A stretch of 39,507 bases of DNA from Candidatus Saccharimonadota bacterium (GTDB taxonomy: Bacteria; Patescibacteriota; Saccharimonadia; Saccharimonadales; AWTP1-31): contig JAPLYT010000003.1 in assembly GCA_026395435.1 (NCBI GenBank), forward strand, positions 199,328 through 238,834. The letters run 5' to 3'. The position numbers and the translations under genes are program-made. Positions 1 through 8,799 of the stretch are shown one piece after another; position 1 is the stretch's first letter; each line of letters begins with the position of its first letter. Below the pieces are notes generated by a model that was given only the letters and a program-made list of their open reading frames with translations, did no database searches and was not told the origin of the DNA.

Positions 1-630
1 TTGCGTCAAGACCCTGATGTGGTGATGGTCGGGGAAATTCGAGATAAAGAAACTGCTCAGCTTGCTGTGCAGGCAGCGCTTACGGGGCACTTAGTATTTA
101 GTACACTGCACACCAACTCCGCTGCCGGTATTTTGCCACGTCTGCTCGACATGGGCATTGAGCCGTTCCTGATTGCCAGTACCGTCCATACCGTTATTGG
201 CCAGCGACTTGTCCGCCGGACCAGCGAAAATCGCACGCAGTATCAGTCTAGTAAGTCAGAAACCGCTGCCATCCAGGCCACGATTGGTTCGTTATTGCCA
301 AAGACTGATGCCGATCGCAAAAAAGCAGCCGAAGATCTTGGCTATGATAACTTGCCACTTGGCACCCAAAACGCTTATACTTTATTCAAGGGTGAAGACG
401 CTCCAGAAACGCCCGGTGGGTATAAGGGGCGAATGGGCTTATACGAAGTATTCGGCATAAGCGAACCCATCCAAGATCTTATCCTCAAACGCTCCACATC
501 TGCCGAAATCCAGAAGGCAGCACGAGCGGAGGGAATGGTCACTATGAGAGAAGACGGGTATCTGAAGGCACTCACCGGCCAGACGACACTCGCAGAAATC
601 AACAGGGTCGCCGCAACGGATAGCGCGTAA
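1..630 (+). CDS. pilB: Type IV pilus assembly ATPase PilB/GspE, C-terminal part
   Basis: Partial gene: the window opens inside it, so the TTG at base 1 is an internal codon. It would power pilus extension at the inner face of the membrane. Visible are the Walker B region [12 protein letters not shown] (residues 4-15), the His box [14 protein letters not shown] (about 29-42) and the C-terminal GRMGLYEVF element. The stretch after GQRLVRR, which in PilB/GspE usually carries a four-cysteine zinc motif, contains no cysteine at all here but a roughly 60-residue linker rich in Lys, Ala and Asp. The gene ends 18 bp before pilT, so they are surely co-transcribed. PilB rather than PilT is chosen because pilT follows and because of the GRMGLYE motif. 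Confidence 0.93.
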   Translation: MRQDPDVVMVGEIRDKETAQLAVQAALTGHLVFSTLHTNSAAGILPRLLDMGIEPFLIASTVHTVIGQRLVRRTSENRTQYQSSKSETAAIQATIGSLLPKTDADRKKAAEDLGYDNLPLGTQNAYTLFKGEDAPETPGGYKGRMGLYEVFGISEPIQDLILKRSTSAEIQKAARAEGMVTMREDGYLKALTGQTTLAEINRVAATDSA

Positions 631-648
631 AGAAAAAAGGGCAAAAAC

Positions 649-1710
649 ATGCAACCACGAATCGAAATATTACTCGAAGAAGTTATCAAAAAGAAAGCAT
701 CTGACCTTCACTTGCAGGTCAGTCTGCCACCGATGCTTCGCGTCGATGGTGCACTCATGCCCGTCAATGGCACCGATCCACTCACCGAGGAAACCATTGA
801 GCTACTCATCTTTGCCATTCTTGATGAAGACCAAAAGCAAATCTTACTCAAAGATAAAGAATTCGATTTTTCTTTTGCCTTTGGCGATCTCGGCAGATTC
901 CGTGTCAATGCCTTCCACGAACGGGGCAACCTCGCGGCTGCTCTTCGTCTCATTCCTAATGAAATCTTAAGTATCGAACAGCTCGGCCTGCCGCCAATCG
1001 TTAATAAATTTGCCGACTACCCGCGCGGCCTTGTGCTTGTTACGGGGCCAACCGGTTCTGGTAAATCTACCTCGCTTGCCGCGCTCGTTAGCAAGATCAA
1101 CCACGAGCGAGCAACTCATATCGTCACCATCGAAGATCCAATCGAATTTACCCACAAATCAGTTAAGTCTGTCATTGTGCAGCGTGAAGTTCACTACGAT
1201 ACCTATTCGTTCTCAGCGGCTCTCCGTTCATCACTCCGTCAAGATCCAGACGTGGTACTCATCGGAGAAATGCGTGACCTCGAGACCATCAGCTCAGCTA
1301 TTACTATCGCAGAGACGGGGCACTTAGTGTTCGCCACACTGCACACCAACTCTGCCGCACAGAGTATCGATCGTATGATCGATGTCTTTCCACCGCATCA
1401 ACAGCCGCAAATTCGCTCACAGCTTGCCAATATCCTCATGGCCATCTGTTCTCAACGCCTTGTGCCTTCCATCGGTGGTGGTCGTATTGCATCTGCTGAG
1501 ATTCTGATTGCTACTCCTGCTGTCCGTAACATCATCCGCGAAGGCAAGAGCCATCAGCTTGAAGCGGTCATTCAGACCGGTGCTGAATTTGGCATGCAAT
1601 CCATGGATAAAACCCTCGTGAACCTCATCCATAATGGCACGATTACCTACGAAGAAGCACGAAACTACGCCGTAGATGTCGATGAGCTAGATCGGCTCAT
1701 GAGAGGATGA
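649..1710 (+). CDS. pilT: Twitching motility / pilus retraction ATPase PilT
   Basis: A 353-residue hexameric secretion ATPase expected to drive pilus retraction. It has the complete set of family motifs: Walker A GPTGSGKST (about 134-142), Walker B DPDVVLIGEMRD (about 199-210), His box ETGHLVFATLHTNSA (about 225-239), and the C-terminal PilT-type PAVRNIIREGK segment. Length is typical for PilT and it lacks the long N-terminal domain of PilB. The ATG follows a purine-rich AAAAAAGGGC ribosome-binding region. It sits between pilB and pilC in one operon. Presence of PilT implies retractile pili, useful for twitching or DNA uptake. Confidence 0.95.
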   Translation: MQPRIEILLEEVIKKKASDLHLQVSLPPMLRVDGALMPVNGTDPLTEETIELLIFAILDEDQKQILLKDKEFDFSFAFGDLGRFRVNAFHERGNLAAALRLIPNEILSIEQLGLPPIVNKFADYPRGLVLVTGPTGSGKSTSLAALVSKINHERATHIVTIEDPIEFTHKSVKSVIVQREVHYDTYSFSAALRSSLRQDPDVVLIGEMRDLETISSAITIAETGHLVFATLHTNSAAQSIDRMIDVFPPHQQPQIRSQLANILMAICSQRLVPSIGGGRIASAEILIATPAVRNIIREGKSHQLEAVIQTGAEFGMQSMDKTLVNLIHNGTITYEEARNYAVDVDELDRLMRG

Positions 1711-1717
1711 AATCCCC

Positions 1718-2935
1718 ATGTTAGTTTTTGAATATACCGCTCGCAATACTGCAACTGGCCAAAAAGTTAGTTCAGACATTGCTGCAGAAAACGAGCAAGC
1801 TGCCGCCAAGATCATCCAAGGGCAGGGGCTTGCTCCGCTAAGCATTAAGGTTAAAGATTCAAACAGTGGTGGTATCCTAAAAATATTTAATGGCATCAAA
1901 ACAAGTGATAAAGTCTTATTTTCTCGTCAGCTATCCACTCTCATAAACGCCGGATTGCCACTAGTCCAAAGCCTTCGGAATGTCGTAGCTCAGACAGAGA
2001 ATAAGAAGCTCAAAGTAGTCGTCAACCAAGTAATCTCAGATGTAGAAGGTGGATCAGCACTAGCCAAAGCACTAGGACGCCACCCAGAAGCGTTCAACAA
2101 AGTGTTCGTCAGTATGGTCGCCGCCGGTGAAGCTTCAGGTACTCTCGATACGGCATTAGAGCGCCTCGCTAATCAGCAAGAAAAAGACGCTGAAATTATA
2201 AGTAAAGTCAGGGGTGCTCTTATATACCCAGCGGTTGTTTTGGTTGTGATGTTCGCAGTTATTGGATTTATGATCGTTAAAGTTCTCCCGCAGGTAGAAG
2301 TGTTATATAAAGACTTACCGGGGGCATCTCTTCCTATTTTGACTAAAATTTTACTGTGGATGTCTCATGCCATAATTGACTATTGGTGGATTGTAATCGC
2401 TATAGTTATTTTCGGCGGCATTTTCTTAGGCAGGTGGGTACGTACAAGTAGCGGTAAATCAGTCATGGACAATTTGAAGATGAAAGCATGGCCTATCGGT
2501 CCGCTATTTATGAAATTATATATGGCACGTTTTGCACGAACCGGGGCAACGCTCGTAAGCAGTGGCGTGCCATTACTCCAGATGCTTCAGATTACTGGCG
2601 ACGCTATCAGTAACGTCCATGTTGAGCACGCACTTTCTAAAGCGGCAGAGAAGGTAAAGGGTGGTAAGGCGCTCAGTGACTCTCTTGAAGGCGACCCCAA
2701 CTTTTTGCCGTTAGTACCAAACATGCTGCGTATTGGAGAGCAATCGGGAGCTCTCGAAGCTATGCTCGAGAAAATTGCCGATTACTACGAAAAAGAAGTC
2801 GATACTCAGATTCGGAATGTCTCAAGCATTATCGAGCCAGTCTTGATGGTAATACTCGGTGTCTTTGCCTTCATAATCGTTGCAGCCGTTCTATTGCCTA
2901 TTTACGGTCTAGCGGGTCAAAACTTTATTAAATAG
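1718..2935 (+). CDS. pilC: Type IV pilus inner-membrane platform protein PilC
   Basis: A 405-residue GspF/PilC-family platform protein that couples the PilB/PilT motors to pilin assembly. Two T2SSF repeats can be seen: the first around residues 65-190 (FSRQLSTLINAGLPLVQSL) and the second around 265-395 (MARFARTGATLVSSGVPLLQ). Hydrophobic membrane segments lie near residues 165-187, 215-235 and 372-397. The start ATG lies 7 bp after pilT and an AGAGGA motif in the end of pilT serves as ribosome-binding site. Normal length, no irregularity. Confidence 0.95.
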   Translation: MLVFEYTARNTATGQKVSSDIAAENEQAAAKIIQGQGLAPLSIKVKDSNSGGILKIFNGIKTSDKVLFSRQLSTLINAGLPLVQSLRNVVAQTENKKLKVVVNQVISDVEGGSALAKALGRHPEAFNKVFVSMVAAGEASGTLDTALERLANQQEKDAEIISKVRGALIYPAVVLVVMFAVIGFMIVKVLPQVEVLYKDLPGASLPILTKILLWMSHAIIDYWWIVIAIVIFGGIFLGRWVRTSSGKSVMDNLKMKAWPIGPLFMKLYMARFARTGATLVSSGVPLLQMLQITGDAISNVHVEHALSKAAEKVKGGKALSDSLEGDPNFLPLVPNMLRIGEQSGALEAMLEKIADYYEKEVDTQIRNVSSIIEPVLMVILGVFAFIIVAAVLLPIYGLAGQNFIK

Positions 2936-3019
2936 TGTTAAAATGCTCTTGCTTTTTATGCTAAACGCCGTATCATAATAAGCATAACTAACGTTAAACA
3001 TCTAAAGGGGGCATTTAGA

Positions 3020-3484
3020 ATGCTAAACAAAATAAAAAACCGTAAACAAGAGGGCTTCACCATTATCGAAGTCTTGATCGTCTTGGCTATCGCCGGACTC
3101 ATCATGCTGATCGTATTCTTGGCGGTACCTGCACTACAAAGAAACTCACGAAATACTGAAGTCAAAAATGAAGCAAATCGAATGGCAACAGGAATTAATG
3201 AGTTTATTTCTAACGCTAACGGAAAGAATCCTTCTGCTAGTGCTTCAACAACAGCAAACTCTGACGCTGAGACTATATACAAGGGGGCTACGGCTACTCG
3301 AATCACGAAACTCACAATTCAGACGGGTGACGTTACAAATGCTTCTGATACACCTTCTGGAATAGCGATAGCTGTTACTAACGGTCAATGCAATGGTAAT
3401 ATTGCAAAATCAGGTGGAACTGCTAGACAAGCTGCACTCCAGTACGGTTTAGAAGGTGGTCAATCAGCTTGTATCCAAATTTAA
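3020..3484 (+). CDS. Type IV major pilin (class III signal peptide)
   Basis: A 154-residue prepilin. The N terminus has a short charged leader ending in G, then the mature Phe and hydrophobic helix: KQEGFTIIEVLIVLAIAGL with the conserved Glu at +5, so cleavage is expected between Gly14 and Phe15 by the peptidase encoded next. The C-terminal part is rich in Ser, Thr and Ala and has a cysteine pair (QCNG and SACIQI) that could form the D-region disulphide. It is the only pilin-like gene here with its own spacer in front and a strong terminator behind, which suggests the highest expression, hence major pilin (inference). AAGGGGG precedes the ATG and lies in a small TCTAAA/TTTAGA stem-loop (3001-3019). 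Confidence 0.9.
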   Translation: MLNKIKNRKQEGFTIIEVLIVLAIAGLIMLIVFLAVPALQRNSRNTEVKNEANRMATGINEFISNANGKNPSASASTTANSDAETIYKGATATRITKLTIQTGDVTNASDTPSGIAIAVTNGQCNGNIAKSGGTARQAALQYGLEGGQSACIQI

Positions 3485-3503
3485 TGTTACGATGAACGAG
3501 CAG

Positions 3504-3532
3504 TAGAGTACGGTATATCTTACCGTACTCTA
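3504..3532 (+). terminator. Hairpin terminator after major pilin gene
   Basis: A perfect 12-bp stem TAGAGTACGGTA / TACCGTACTCTA around a 5-nt loop, followed by an AT-rich tail (TTTATATATA). It lies directly between the pilin stop and the prepilin peptidase start and may be a partial terminator that raises pilin mRNA relative to downstream genes. Confidence 0.8.
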
Positions 3533-3551
3533 TTTATATATAATGATAATT

Positions 3552-4373
3552 ATGATTCCCCTTACTCTTGTTCTACTTGGTCTTTGCTATGGTAGTTTTG
3601 TAAACGCCCTTGTCTGGCGTATTCATAAGCAGGCTACTACTAAGACAATGAAAGGCCAGGCCAAGTACTCAATAGCCAATGGCAGATCTATGTGCGTCCA
3701 TTGTGAGCATGTCCTCAGTCCACTTGATCTCATTCCAGTGCTAAGCTGGCTCTCGCTCCGCGGCAAATGCCGTTACTGCCACAAGCCCATACCAGATACC
3801 CCGTTGAGTGAACTGGCCACCCCGCTCATATTTGTTATTTCGTATGTCTTCTGGCCACTGCCGTTTTCTACCTATCAGATATTCCTTTTTTCGCTGTGGT
3901 TGATTTTTGTTACTGGCTTTATGGCGCTCGCTATCTATGATCTGCGCTGGAAGTTGCTACCAAACAGGGTCGTTTTCCCACTCATGTGGCTATCACTCCT
4001 TCAGCTATTGCTTGGGCTCGTGATCTTTGGTCAGGGCGTACATATTCTGCCAGGTATTATTTCGGCAAGCCTCGTGGGCGGAGGTATCTTTTGGCTTCTG
4101 TTTCAGGTATCAGACGGAAAATGGATCGGCGGTGGGGACGTCAAGCTTGGTTTCCTCGTCGGCTCGCTGTTTACAAGTCCACTTCAGAGCGTGCTTTTTA
4201 TTTTTCTTGGCTCACTCATCGGCACTATTGTCTCATTGCCGCTACTACTTGCGGGTAAGGCTAAACGCACATCACACCTACCGTTTGGGCCTTTTCTGAT
4301 TGCATCAGCAATACTTGTACGACTCTTTGGACTTGGGATTATTAGTTGGTATAAGCGCCATATAGGGCTATAA
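3552..4373 (+). CDS. pilD: Prepilin peptidase / N-methyltransferase PilD (A24 family)
   Basis: Membrane protease that removes the prepilin leader and methylates the new N terminus. Seen are the N-terminal GLCYGSFVNALVWR motif, the two CxxC pairs of the cytoplasmic zinc loop (CVHC and CRYC, about residues 52-83), and both catalytic aspartates, the first in AIYDLRWKLLP and the second in GGDVKLG. About seven hydrophobic segments. An ATG at 3543 is also possible, but a TATAAT box at 3539-3544 overlaps it and lies exactly 7 nt before ATG 3552, so a leaderless start at 3552 (273 residues) is preferred. It serves the pilin and pilin-like genes on either side. Confidence 0.94.
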   Translation: MIPLTLVLLGLCYGSFVNALVWRIHKQATTKTMKGQAKYSIANGRSMCVHCEHVLSPLDLIPVLSWLSLRGKCRYCHKPIPDTPLSELATPLIFVISYVFWPLPFSTYQIFLFSLWLIFVTGFMALAIYDLRWKLLPNRVVFPLMWLSLLQLLLGLVIFGQGVHILPGIISASLVGGGIFWLLFQVSDGKWIGGGDVKLGFLVGSLFTSPLQSVLFIFLGSLIGTIVSLPLLLAGKAKRTSHLPFGPFLIASAILVRLFGLGIISWYKRHIGL

Positions 4374-4401
4374 AATATCTCGTTAGCCTTAATGCTTATG
4401 C

Positions 4402-4407
4402 TATACT
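4402..4407 (+). promoter_or_regulatory. Extended -10 promoter for leaderless minor pilin mRNA
   Basis: TGc-TATACT (4399-4407) followed by 7 nt and ATG 4415. A transcript starting at the usual distance from the -10 would begin at or next to the A of the ATG. Confidence 0.6.
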
Positions 4408-4414
4408 TGTGAGT

Positions 4415-5173
4415 ATGAAGTGTGGGTCCAACCCCAAGGGTTTTACTATTGTAGAGACGTTGATATTTCTAGCCGTATCAGGTGCTCTTTTGTTTAGCGC
4501 AATTGCTGTCATGTCAGGATCTCAAAATAAATCTCGTTTCAATGATGCCCTCTATGATGTTCAACAGCAAATTGATTCAGCCGTTAATAATCTTTCTACT
4601 GGTTATTATGGAGGTTCAGATAATCTGTCCTGTTCGGTTGATTCAGTAAATGGAAATATTGTACTTTCTGTAGGAGGTGTTCGAGGTCAAAGCCCGCAGT
4701 GCCAATTTATAGGCAGGATGGTTACCTTTAATCCAGACAACATGGTCATTCAAAGTATTGTCGGTCTTACGAAATCCTCAGGTTCTGATGTTACTAGCTT
4801 CAATGACTCAAAGGCAGTCGTTGTGCCTGCCACTATCCAGACAATAAACTACAAATACGGCCTAACTTTTAATAAGTTGCAGCTTGGGGCTAATGCTTCT
4901 ACGGAACGTAACATTGCATTTATTTCTGCATTTCCTGAAGATAACGGATTGGGAGCAGGTATCTTGAAATCAGGGAACCTGCAAAATGACTTTGTTGTAG
5001 TCCCCGGCGGCATTTTAGATAGCATCAAAACTACATATCTTGCATCTAAAAATCCGTCCTCAGGCATCACGGTCTGTTTAAAGAGTGGTACGAATAGTGA
5101 ATATGCTGCTATAACGATAGGTGGTGAAGGACGGTCTGCGACGACTTCACGATTGATAGGTACATCATGCTAA
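4415..5173 (+). CDS. Type IV pilin-like (minor pilin) protein
   Basis: About 252 residues with a class III prepilin leader: short N terminus ending PKG, then FTIVETLIFLAVSGALLFSA with Glu at +5. The rest is a soluble Ser/Gly/Asn-rich domain with several cysteines (CSVDS, CQFIG, CLKS and a C-terminal Cys). GTG 4409 is an alternative start; ATG 4415 is chosen because of the -10 box 7 nt upstream. It begins a cluster of four small pilus genes that overlap by a few bases, a pattern like the PilV/W/X minor pilin sets that prime pilus assembly. The globular domain is not recognised. Confidence 0.85.
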   Translation: MKCGSNPKGFTIVETLIFLAVSGALLFSAIAVMSGSQNKSRFNDALYDVQQQIDSAVNNLSTGYYGGSDNLSCSVDSVNGNIVLSVGGVRGQSPQCQFIGRMVTFNPDNMVIQSIVGLTKSSGSDVTSFNDSKAVVVPATIQTINYKYGLTFNKLQLGANASTERNIAFISAFPEDNGLGAGILKSGNLQNDFVVVPGGILDSIKTTYLASKNPSSGITVCLKSGTNSEYAAITIGGEGRSATTSRLIGTSC

Positions 5174-5514
5174 GGCGTCGACTCAATCAGACGGGTGATA
5201 CCATAGTGGAAGTCCTCATTGCTTCCGTGATAGTTAGTACCGTACTCGTGGGAGGCTATAAAATAGCAAACTTGAGCATTCGCCAGATACGAATGGCACA
5301 AGAACGAACTGAAGCTCAAAAAATTGCATCTGGTGAGATAGAGAAAAAACCAATCTGTTCCGATCTCCCTTCCTCCAAATTCATAGCACCACGATACACT
5401 GTTAATTTTTCTTGCGATACAAATACTCCACAAACCTTAAGCATTGAAGTCACTTGGCCGTCTCTAAGTGGTGGAATTGAGAAAACTTACATGTACTACA
5501 GGGCAGGGCCATAA
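5167..5514 (+). CDS. Minor pilin-like protein (PilV-type position)
   Basis: A 115-residue protein starting inside the end of the preceding gene (7-bp overlap) and ending at the first base of the next one, so translational coupling is likely. The N terminus reads NQTGDTIVEVLIASVIVSTVLVGG: the leader glycine is followed by Asp rather than the usual Phe/Met, but Glu at +5 and the hydrophobic helix are kept. The C-terminal part has two cysteines (ICSDL, SCDTN). Called by its N-terminal helix and by its place in the cluster; the head domain is not recognised. Confidence 0.8.
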   Translation: MLRRRLNQTGDTIVEVLIASVIVSTVLVGGYKIANLSIRQIRMAQERTEAQKIASGEIEKKPICSDLPSSKFIAPRYTVNFSCDTNTPQTLSIEVTWPSLSGGIEKTYMYYRAGP

Positions 5515-6107
5515 TGCGTCTCAATAGATCACAAAAGTCACAATCGGGCTTCACTATATTAGAATTAATGATAGCAACAACAGCTTTTTCGGTAATTTTA
5601 CTTGCGTGTGCGTTCGCCCTTATACAGATAGGTAACTTATATTACAGAGGTACTATTATTTCTCGGACTCAAGGTGTCGCTAGATCTGTGGTAGACGAAA
5701 TTTCTACCGCCATACAATTTGGGGACGCAGCACCCCAGATAGCACAGGCTAGTACCACGACTCCAGGGTATGTCTGTATTGGTCCGAACAGATATACTAT
5801 TTTTAAGTTGAATACTCAAGTTCAAGGAGCTAATCATGCTTTGGGTTTTGATAAAAACGGTCTTTCATGTACTGCAAACACCGCCTTCAGAGGAGCAAAA
5901 GAACTATTAGGCGATAATATGCGGTTAACTAAATTCTCTGTAACTCCTCGGCCATCCGCAGTTAGTCCGTCATATTATGATATTGAAGTGAATATTATTT
6001 ATGGTACTGACGATCTTTTTACTGGCGATAACTGTAACGGTGGAAAAGGGAGCCAATTTTGTGCTTCTGCTCATTTAACGACAACGGTATTCAGGAGGAA
6101 GACATGA
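5514..6107 (+). CDS. Minor pilin-like protein (PilW-type position)
   Basis: A 197-residue prepilin-like protein: KSQSGFTILELMIATTAFSVILLACAF shows the Gly|Phe cleavage site, Glu at +5 and the N-terminal helix. The head domain contains five cysteines (VCIGP, LSCTA, DNCNGG, FCASA) and no family signature that can be read by eye. Its stop overlaps the next gene's start as ATGA, so translation is coupled. By order (small pilin, PilW-like, then a PilX-like protein) it probably forms part of the pilus tip complex. Confidence 0.82.
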   Translation: MRLNRSQKSQSGFTILELMIATTAFSVILLACAFALIQIGNLYYRGTIISRTQGVARSVVDEISTAIQFGDAAPQIAQASTTTPGYVCIGPNRYTIFKLNTQVQGANHALGFDKNGLSCTANTAFRGAKELLGDNMRLTKFSVTPRPSAVSPSYYDIEVNIIYGTDDLFTGDNCNGGKGSQFCASAHLTTTVFRRKT

Positions 6108-7141
6108 TTACTACAAATGATGATGCAGATTTTCCTAAAAAGGAAAGTTTACAAAAAGATGAGAAGGGTATTGTTTCAATTGTTGTCACATTATTAATCA
6201 TGGCTATCCTTACCCTTATCGTTACAGGCTTTGCTCAACTTGCCCGTAGAGAGCAAAGAGAAGCACTCGATAGACAGCTTGCCTCCCAGGCAAATTATGC
6301 CGCAGAGACAGGGATAAACGATGCGAGAAGAGCGTTATTAAACTCAGCGTTCAGTGGCCAGAAAGACGATTGCGGTCCAGTCTCTAGGATACACGAACTT
6401 AGCAACAATAATCTCGGTGACAATGTGTCATATAGTTGTCTGCTCATCAATCAAAAGCTAAAAAATACTTTATCTAATGTATCGACAGATAAGTCCACTG
6501 TCGAAGAACTGCACGCAGTAAGTTCCACGCCAACACCTTTAACGAATCTTGACCAGGTTCTCATAAGCTGGAAATCAGTCGATGGTAGTAGTGGCATACC
6601 TAGCAATTTCGGGCAGTTCCCGGCCAGTGGAAGTTGGGGCCCAAATATTGGCATATTGAGACTCGACATAATCCCTTATAATCCCACTAATTTTAATTCA
6701 ATAGGTTTAAAACAGGCGGCGTATACCGTATTCTTATATCCTAGCTCAGTCGGCACTACACCTAGTTATTCATCGGCTCTACGCGATCAAGGTCAAGTAA
6801 TTAAAGCTCAGTGTACCGGAGGCCTCTGCAAAATGAGCATAACAGGCCTTACGAGCGTAGATTATATTGTTCGCCTTAAGTCAATATATAAAGACTCTAC
6901 AGTAAGTATCTGTGCTGGGACATGCGACGGCACAATACTATTTAAAGGCAGTCAAACAGAAATTGACTCAACAGGTAAAGCAGGTGATGTACTAAAGAGA
7001 CTGAAAGTTCGCATTCCAAAAAATCCTGGTAATGCTAAAAAAACACCTGCAGACTTCACCCTCGATAGCTCAGAGAGCATTTGCAAGGAATCGAAAGTTA
7101 CACCGACCACATTTGATAAAGGTACTTGTCCGACCTACTAG
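6104..7141 (+). CDS. PilX-like pilus accessory protein
   Basis: About 345 residues. A cytoplasmic N-terminal segment of about 35 residues is followed by GIVSIVVTLLIMAILTLIVTGFAQLARREQREALDRQLASQANYAAETGINDARRA-type sequence, i.e. a single helix and an extended coiled segment as in PilX/PilX_N proteins, which sit at pilus tips and are not classical prepilins. The start is fixed by AGGAGG at 6093-6098 and the 4-bp ATGA overlap; an upstream in-frame ATG at 6059 lies inside the preceding gene and has no such site. The head domain has paired cysteines (GGLC, SICAGTC). The end overlaps the convergent recombinase gene by 4 bp. Confidence 0.82.
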   Translation: MITTNDDADFPKKESLQKDEKGIVSIVVTLLIMAILTLIVTGFAQLARREQREALDRQLASQANYAAETGINDARRALLNSAFSGQKDDCGPVSRIHELSNNNLGDNVSYSCLLINQKLKNTLSNVSTDKSTVEELHAVSSTPTPLTNLDQVLISWKSVDGSSGIPSNFGQFPASGSWGPNIGILRLDIIPYNPTNFNSIGLKQAAYTVFLYPSSVGTTPSYSSALRDQGQVIKAQCTGGLCKMSITGLTSVDYIVRLKSIYKDSTVSICAGTCDGTILFKGSQTEIDSTGKAGDVLKRLKVRIPKNPGNAKKTPADFTLDSSESICKESKVTPTTFDKGTCPTY

Positions 7142-8052
7142 CCTTCGCTGCGGTGAAAGCGTTCGTGGATGTCTTTCAGGTGTGGGTCGGTCACGTGAGT
7201 ATATATCTGGGTTGTCGATATATTGCTATGTCCAAGCATAGCTTGCACGCTCCGAAGATCAGCCCCATTCATGAGTAGATCGGTCGCAAATGAATGACGT
7301 AGGGTATGGGGTGATACGTGTTTGGTGATCCCGGCCATCAGGGCAGTTTTGGCCACCATTCGTTGCACGCTGCGGGCAGTCAGCCGATGGAAGTTGCCGC
7401 TGGTATCCACCTTCTTTTGGCCACTATAGCGTATAAAAAGTGGTTTCACGGTATCTTTACGCATATCTATGTATAAGGTGATCCACTCAGCTGCCTCAGG
7501 ACTGATAAAGATTGGTCGGTCTTTTTGGCCTTTTCCTCGCACCATAAACTCTCGTCGCTTTAAGTTGATATGATCTTTATCCAGAGCCACTAGCTCAGAC
7601 ACACGGAGTCCACTACTGAACAAAAGTTCGAGTATCGCGCGGTCGCGGAGTCCGGCGAGTGTTTTTATGGGGCAAGCTTTGAACATTCGTTCTACTTCTT
7701 CAGGAGTCAGAAATGTCACTTGCCGCCGACTGGTTTTAGCCAGCTCGATTTTATCGGCACGCAGCGCAGGGATGTCCCGTTTGGTGCAAAATTTCAGAAA
7801 ACTTCTGAGGGCTATAAGGTGGTAATTTTGAGTATTTTTTTGTAGTTCATCACTAGTATTCGTGCCCAGACGGTTCAGCCAGAGTCGCCATTTGCGTATC
7901 AGCTCGGCATCGATATCCTTGATCTGTATTTCACCGGCATAATCGAGCAGGCGTGTCAGGTAGTGGTCGTAGTTCGAGATGGTCTTCTGAGACCTGTTTT
8001 GTTCAATCTCTAAATACTCGAGGAAGTCGGTCTTGGCTTTACTTACTAACAT
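7138..8052 (-). CDS. XerC/XerD-family tyrosine recombinase
   Basis: A 304-residue tyrosine recombinase with an N-terminal SAM-like core-binding domain (about 1-95) and a catalytic domain. The full catalytic set is visible: Arg in SSGLRVSELVAL, Lys in RGKGQKDRP, HxxR in SPHTLRHSFATDLL, and His...Tyr in LGHSNISTTQIYTHV. Size and sequence fit housekeeping XerC/D, which resolves chromosome dimers at dif; no dif site was identified. A second start at 8058 exists, but TATACT (8060-8065, minus strand) lies 7 nt before ATG 8052, indicating a leaderless mRNA from that ATG. No phage or island genes lie beside it. Confidence 0.92.
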   Translation of the reverse strand: MLVSKAKTDFLEYLEIEQNRSQKTISNYDHYLTRLLDYAGEIQIKDIDAELIRKWRLWLNRLGTNTSDELQKNTQNYHLIALRSFLKFCTKRDIPALRADKIELAKTSRRQVTFLTPEEVERMFKACPIKTLAGLRDRAILELLFSSGLRVSELVALDKDHINLKRREFMVRGKGQKDRPIFISPEAAEWITLYIDMRKDTVKPLFIRYSGQKKVDTSGNFHRLTARSVQRMVAKTALMAGITKHVSPHTLRHSFATDLLMNGADLRSVQAMLGHSNISTTQIYTHVTDPHLKDIHERFHRSEG

Positions 8053-8146
8053 AAGCATAAGTATACCTCACGTGGCACCAACAATGCCTTTCAACATCGT
8101 GTCCGTATCTGTTAAACTATAGACAACCTAAACAAGGAATATATAC

Positions 8147-8671
8147 ATGGAACAAACACTCATTATTCTCAAGCCAGATGCAGTCAAGCGTGGACTTACC
8201 GGAGAAATAATCTCAAGGTTCGAGCGAGCAGGGCTCAAGATCGTCGCTGCCAAAATGCTCCGACCAGACTATGATCAATTCTACTACCACTACGAAAACA
8301 TCAGTAAAATGGTGTCACGACGTGGCCAAGATGCTTTCGATGTAACCCTTGCCATGATGCAAGAAGGCCCGGTTATGGCATTTGTTCTGCAAGGCCTCGG
8401 TGCAGCAAGCCTCGTTCGTAAGATGGTAGGCGACACAGAACCGCAAAAAGCCCTCCCTGGCACCATTCGGGGTGACTTTGCACACATGGGCTTCGCTCAC
8501 GCCAACGCTCATGGAATCGGCGTACCAAACGTCATTCATGCGTCAGGCGATGCCGATGAAGCCAAGGAAGAGATCAAGCACTGGTTTAGCGAAGACGAAT
8601 TATTCGACTACGAGACAGCAGCCGAAACATACACACAAGCGACAAATCGCGGCAAAAACAAGAAAAAATAG
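8147..8671 (+). CDS. ndk: Nucleoside diphosphate kinase
   Basis: Transfers the gamma phosphate between nucleoside triphosphates and diphosphates through a phosphohistidine. The N terminus EQTLIILKPDAVKRGLTGEIISRFE and the active-site NVIHASGD with the catalytic His (about residue 131) are clear. At 174 residues it is longer than the usual 140-150, with an insertion in the middle and a Lys-rich tail (GKNKKK). Monocistronic: AAGGA lies 8 nt before the ATG and a terminator follows. It acts with salvage and helps a cell that imports nucleotides to balance its pools. Confidence 0.95.
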   Translation: MEQTLIILKPDAVKRGLTGEIISRFERAGLKIVAAKMLRPDYDQFYYHYENISKMVSRRGQDAFDVTLAMMQEGPVMAFVLQGLGAASLVRKMVGDTEPQKALPGTIRGDFAHMGFAHANAHGIGVPNVIHASGDADEAKEEIKHWFSEDELFDYETAAETYTQATNRGKNKKK

Positions 8672-8690
8672 CTCGATACCGTCTTAAAAT

Positions 8691-8720
8691 AAAAAATCTC
8701 TGATATATCAGAGATTTTTT
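8691..8720. terminator. Bidirectional terminator between ndk and tRNA-Arg
   Basis: A perfect palindrome of 30 bp, AAAAAATCTCTGATA followed by its complement, with A/T tracts on both ends. It can end ndk on the plus strand and the tRNA-Arg transcript on the minus strand. Confidence 0.85.
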
Positions 8721-8722
8721 AA

Positions 8723-8799
8723 TGGTGACCCGGGAGGGATTCGAACCCCCGACGCCCGCCTTAGGACGGCGGCGCTCTATCCAGCTGAGCTACCGGGCC
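8723..8799 (-). tRNA. tRNA-Arg(CCT)
   Basis: A 77-nt cloverleaf with encoded CCA. Acceptor GGCCCGG/CCGGGTC, anticodon stem CCGCC/GGCGG around GTCCTAA (anticodon CCT), T arm GGGGGTTCGAATCCCTC. It reads AGG codons. All arms pair; position 32 is G rather than the usual pyrimidine. Confidence 0.96.

Noticed and set aside
7138-8052. XerC-like gene as the integrase of a mobile element at the tRNA cluster
   Set aside because: It looks like a housekeeping XerC/D, lies 5 kb away and has no att-like repeats or cargo beside it.
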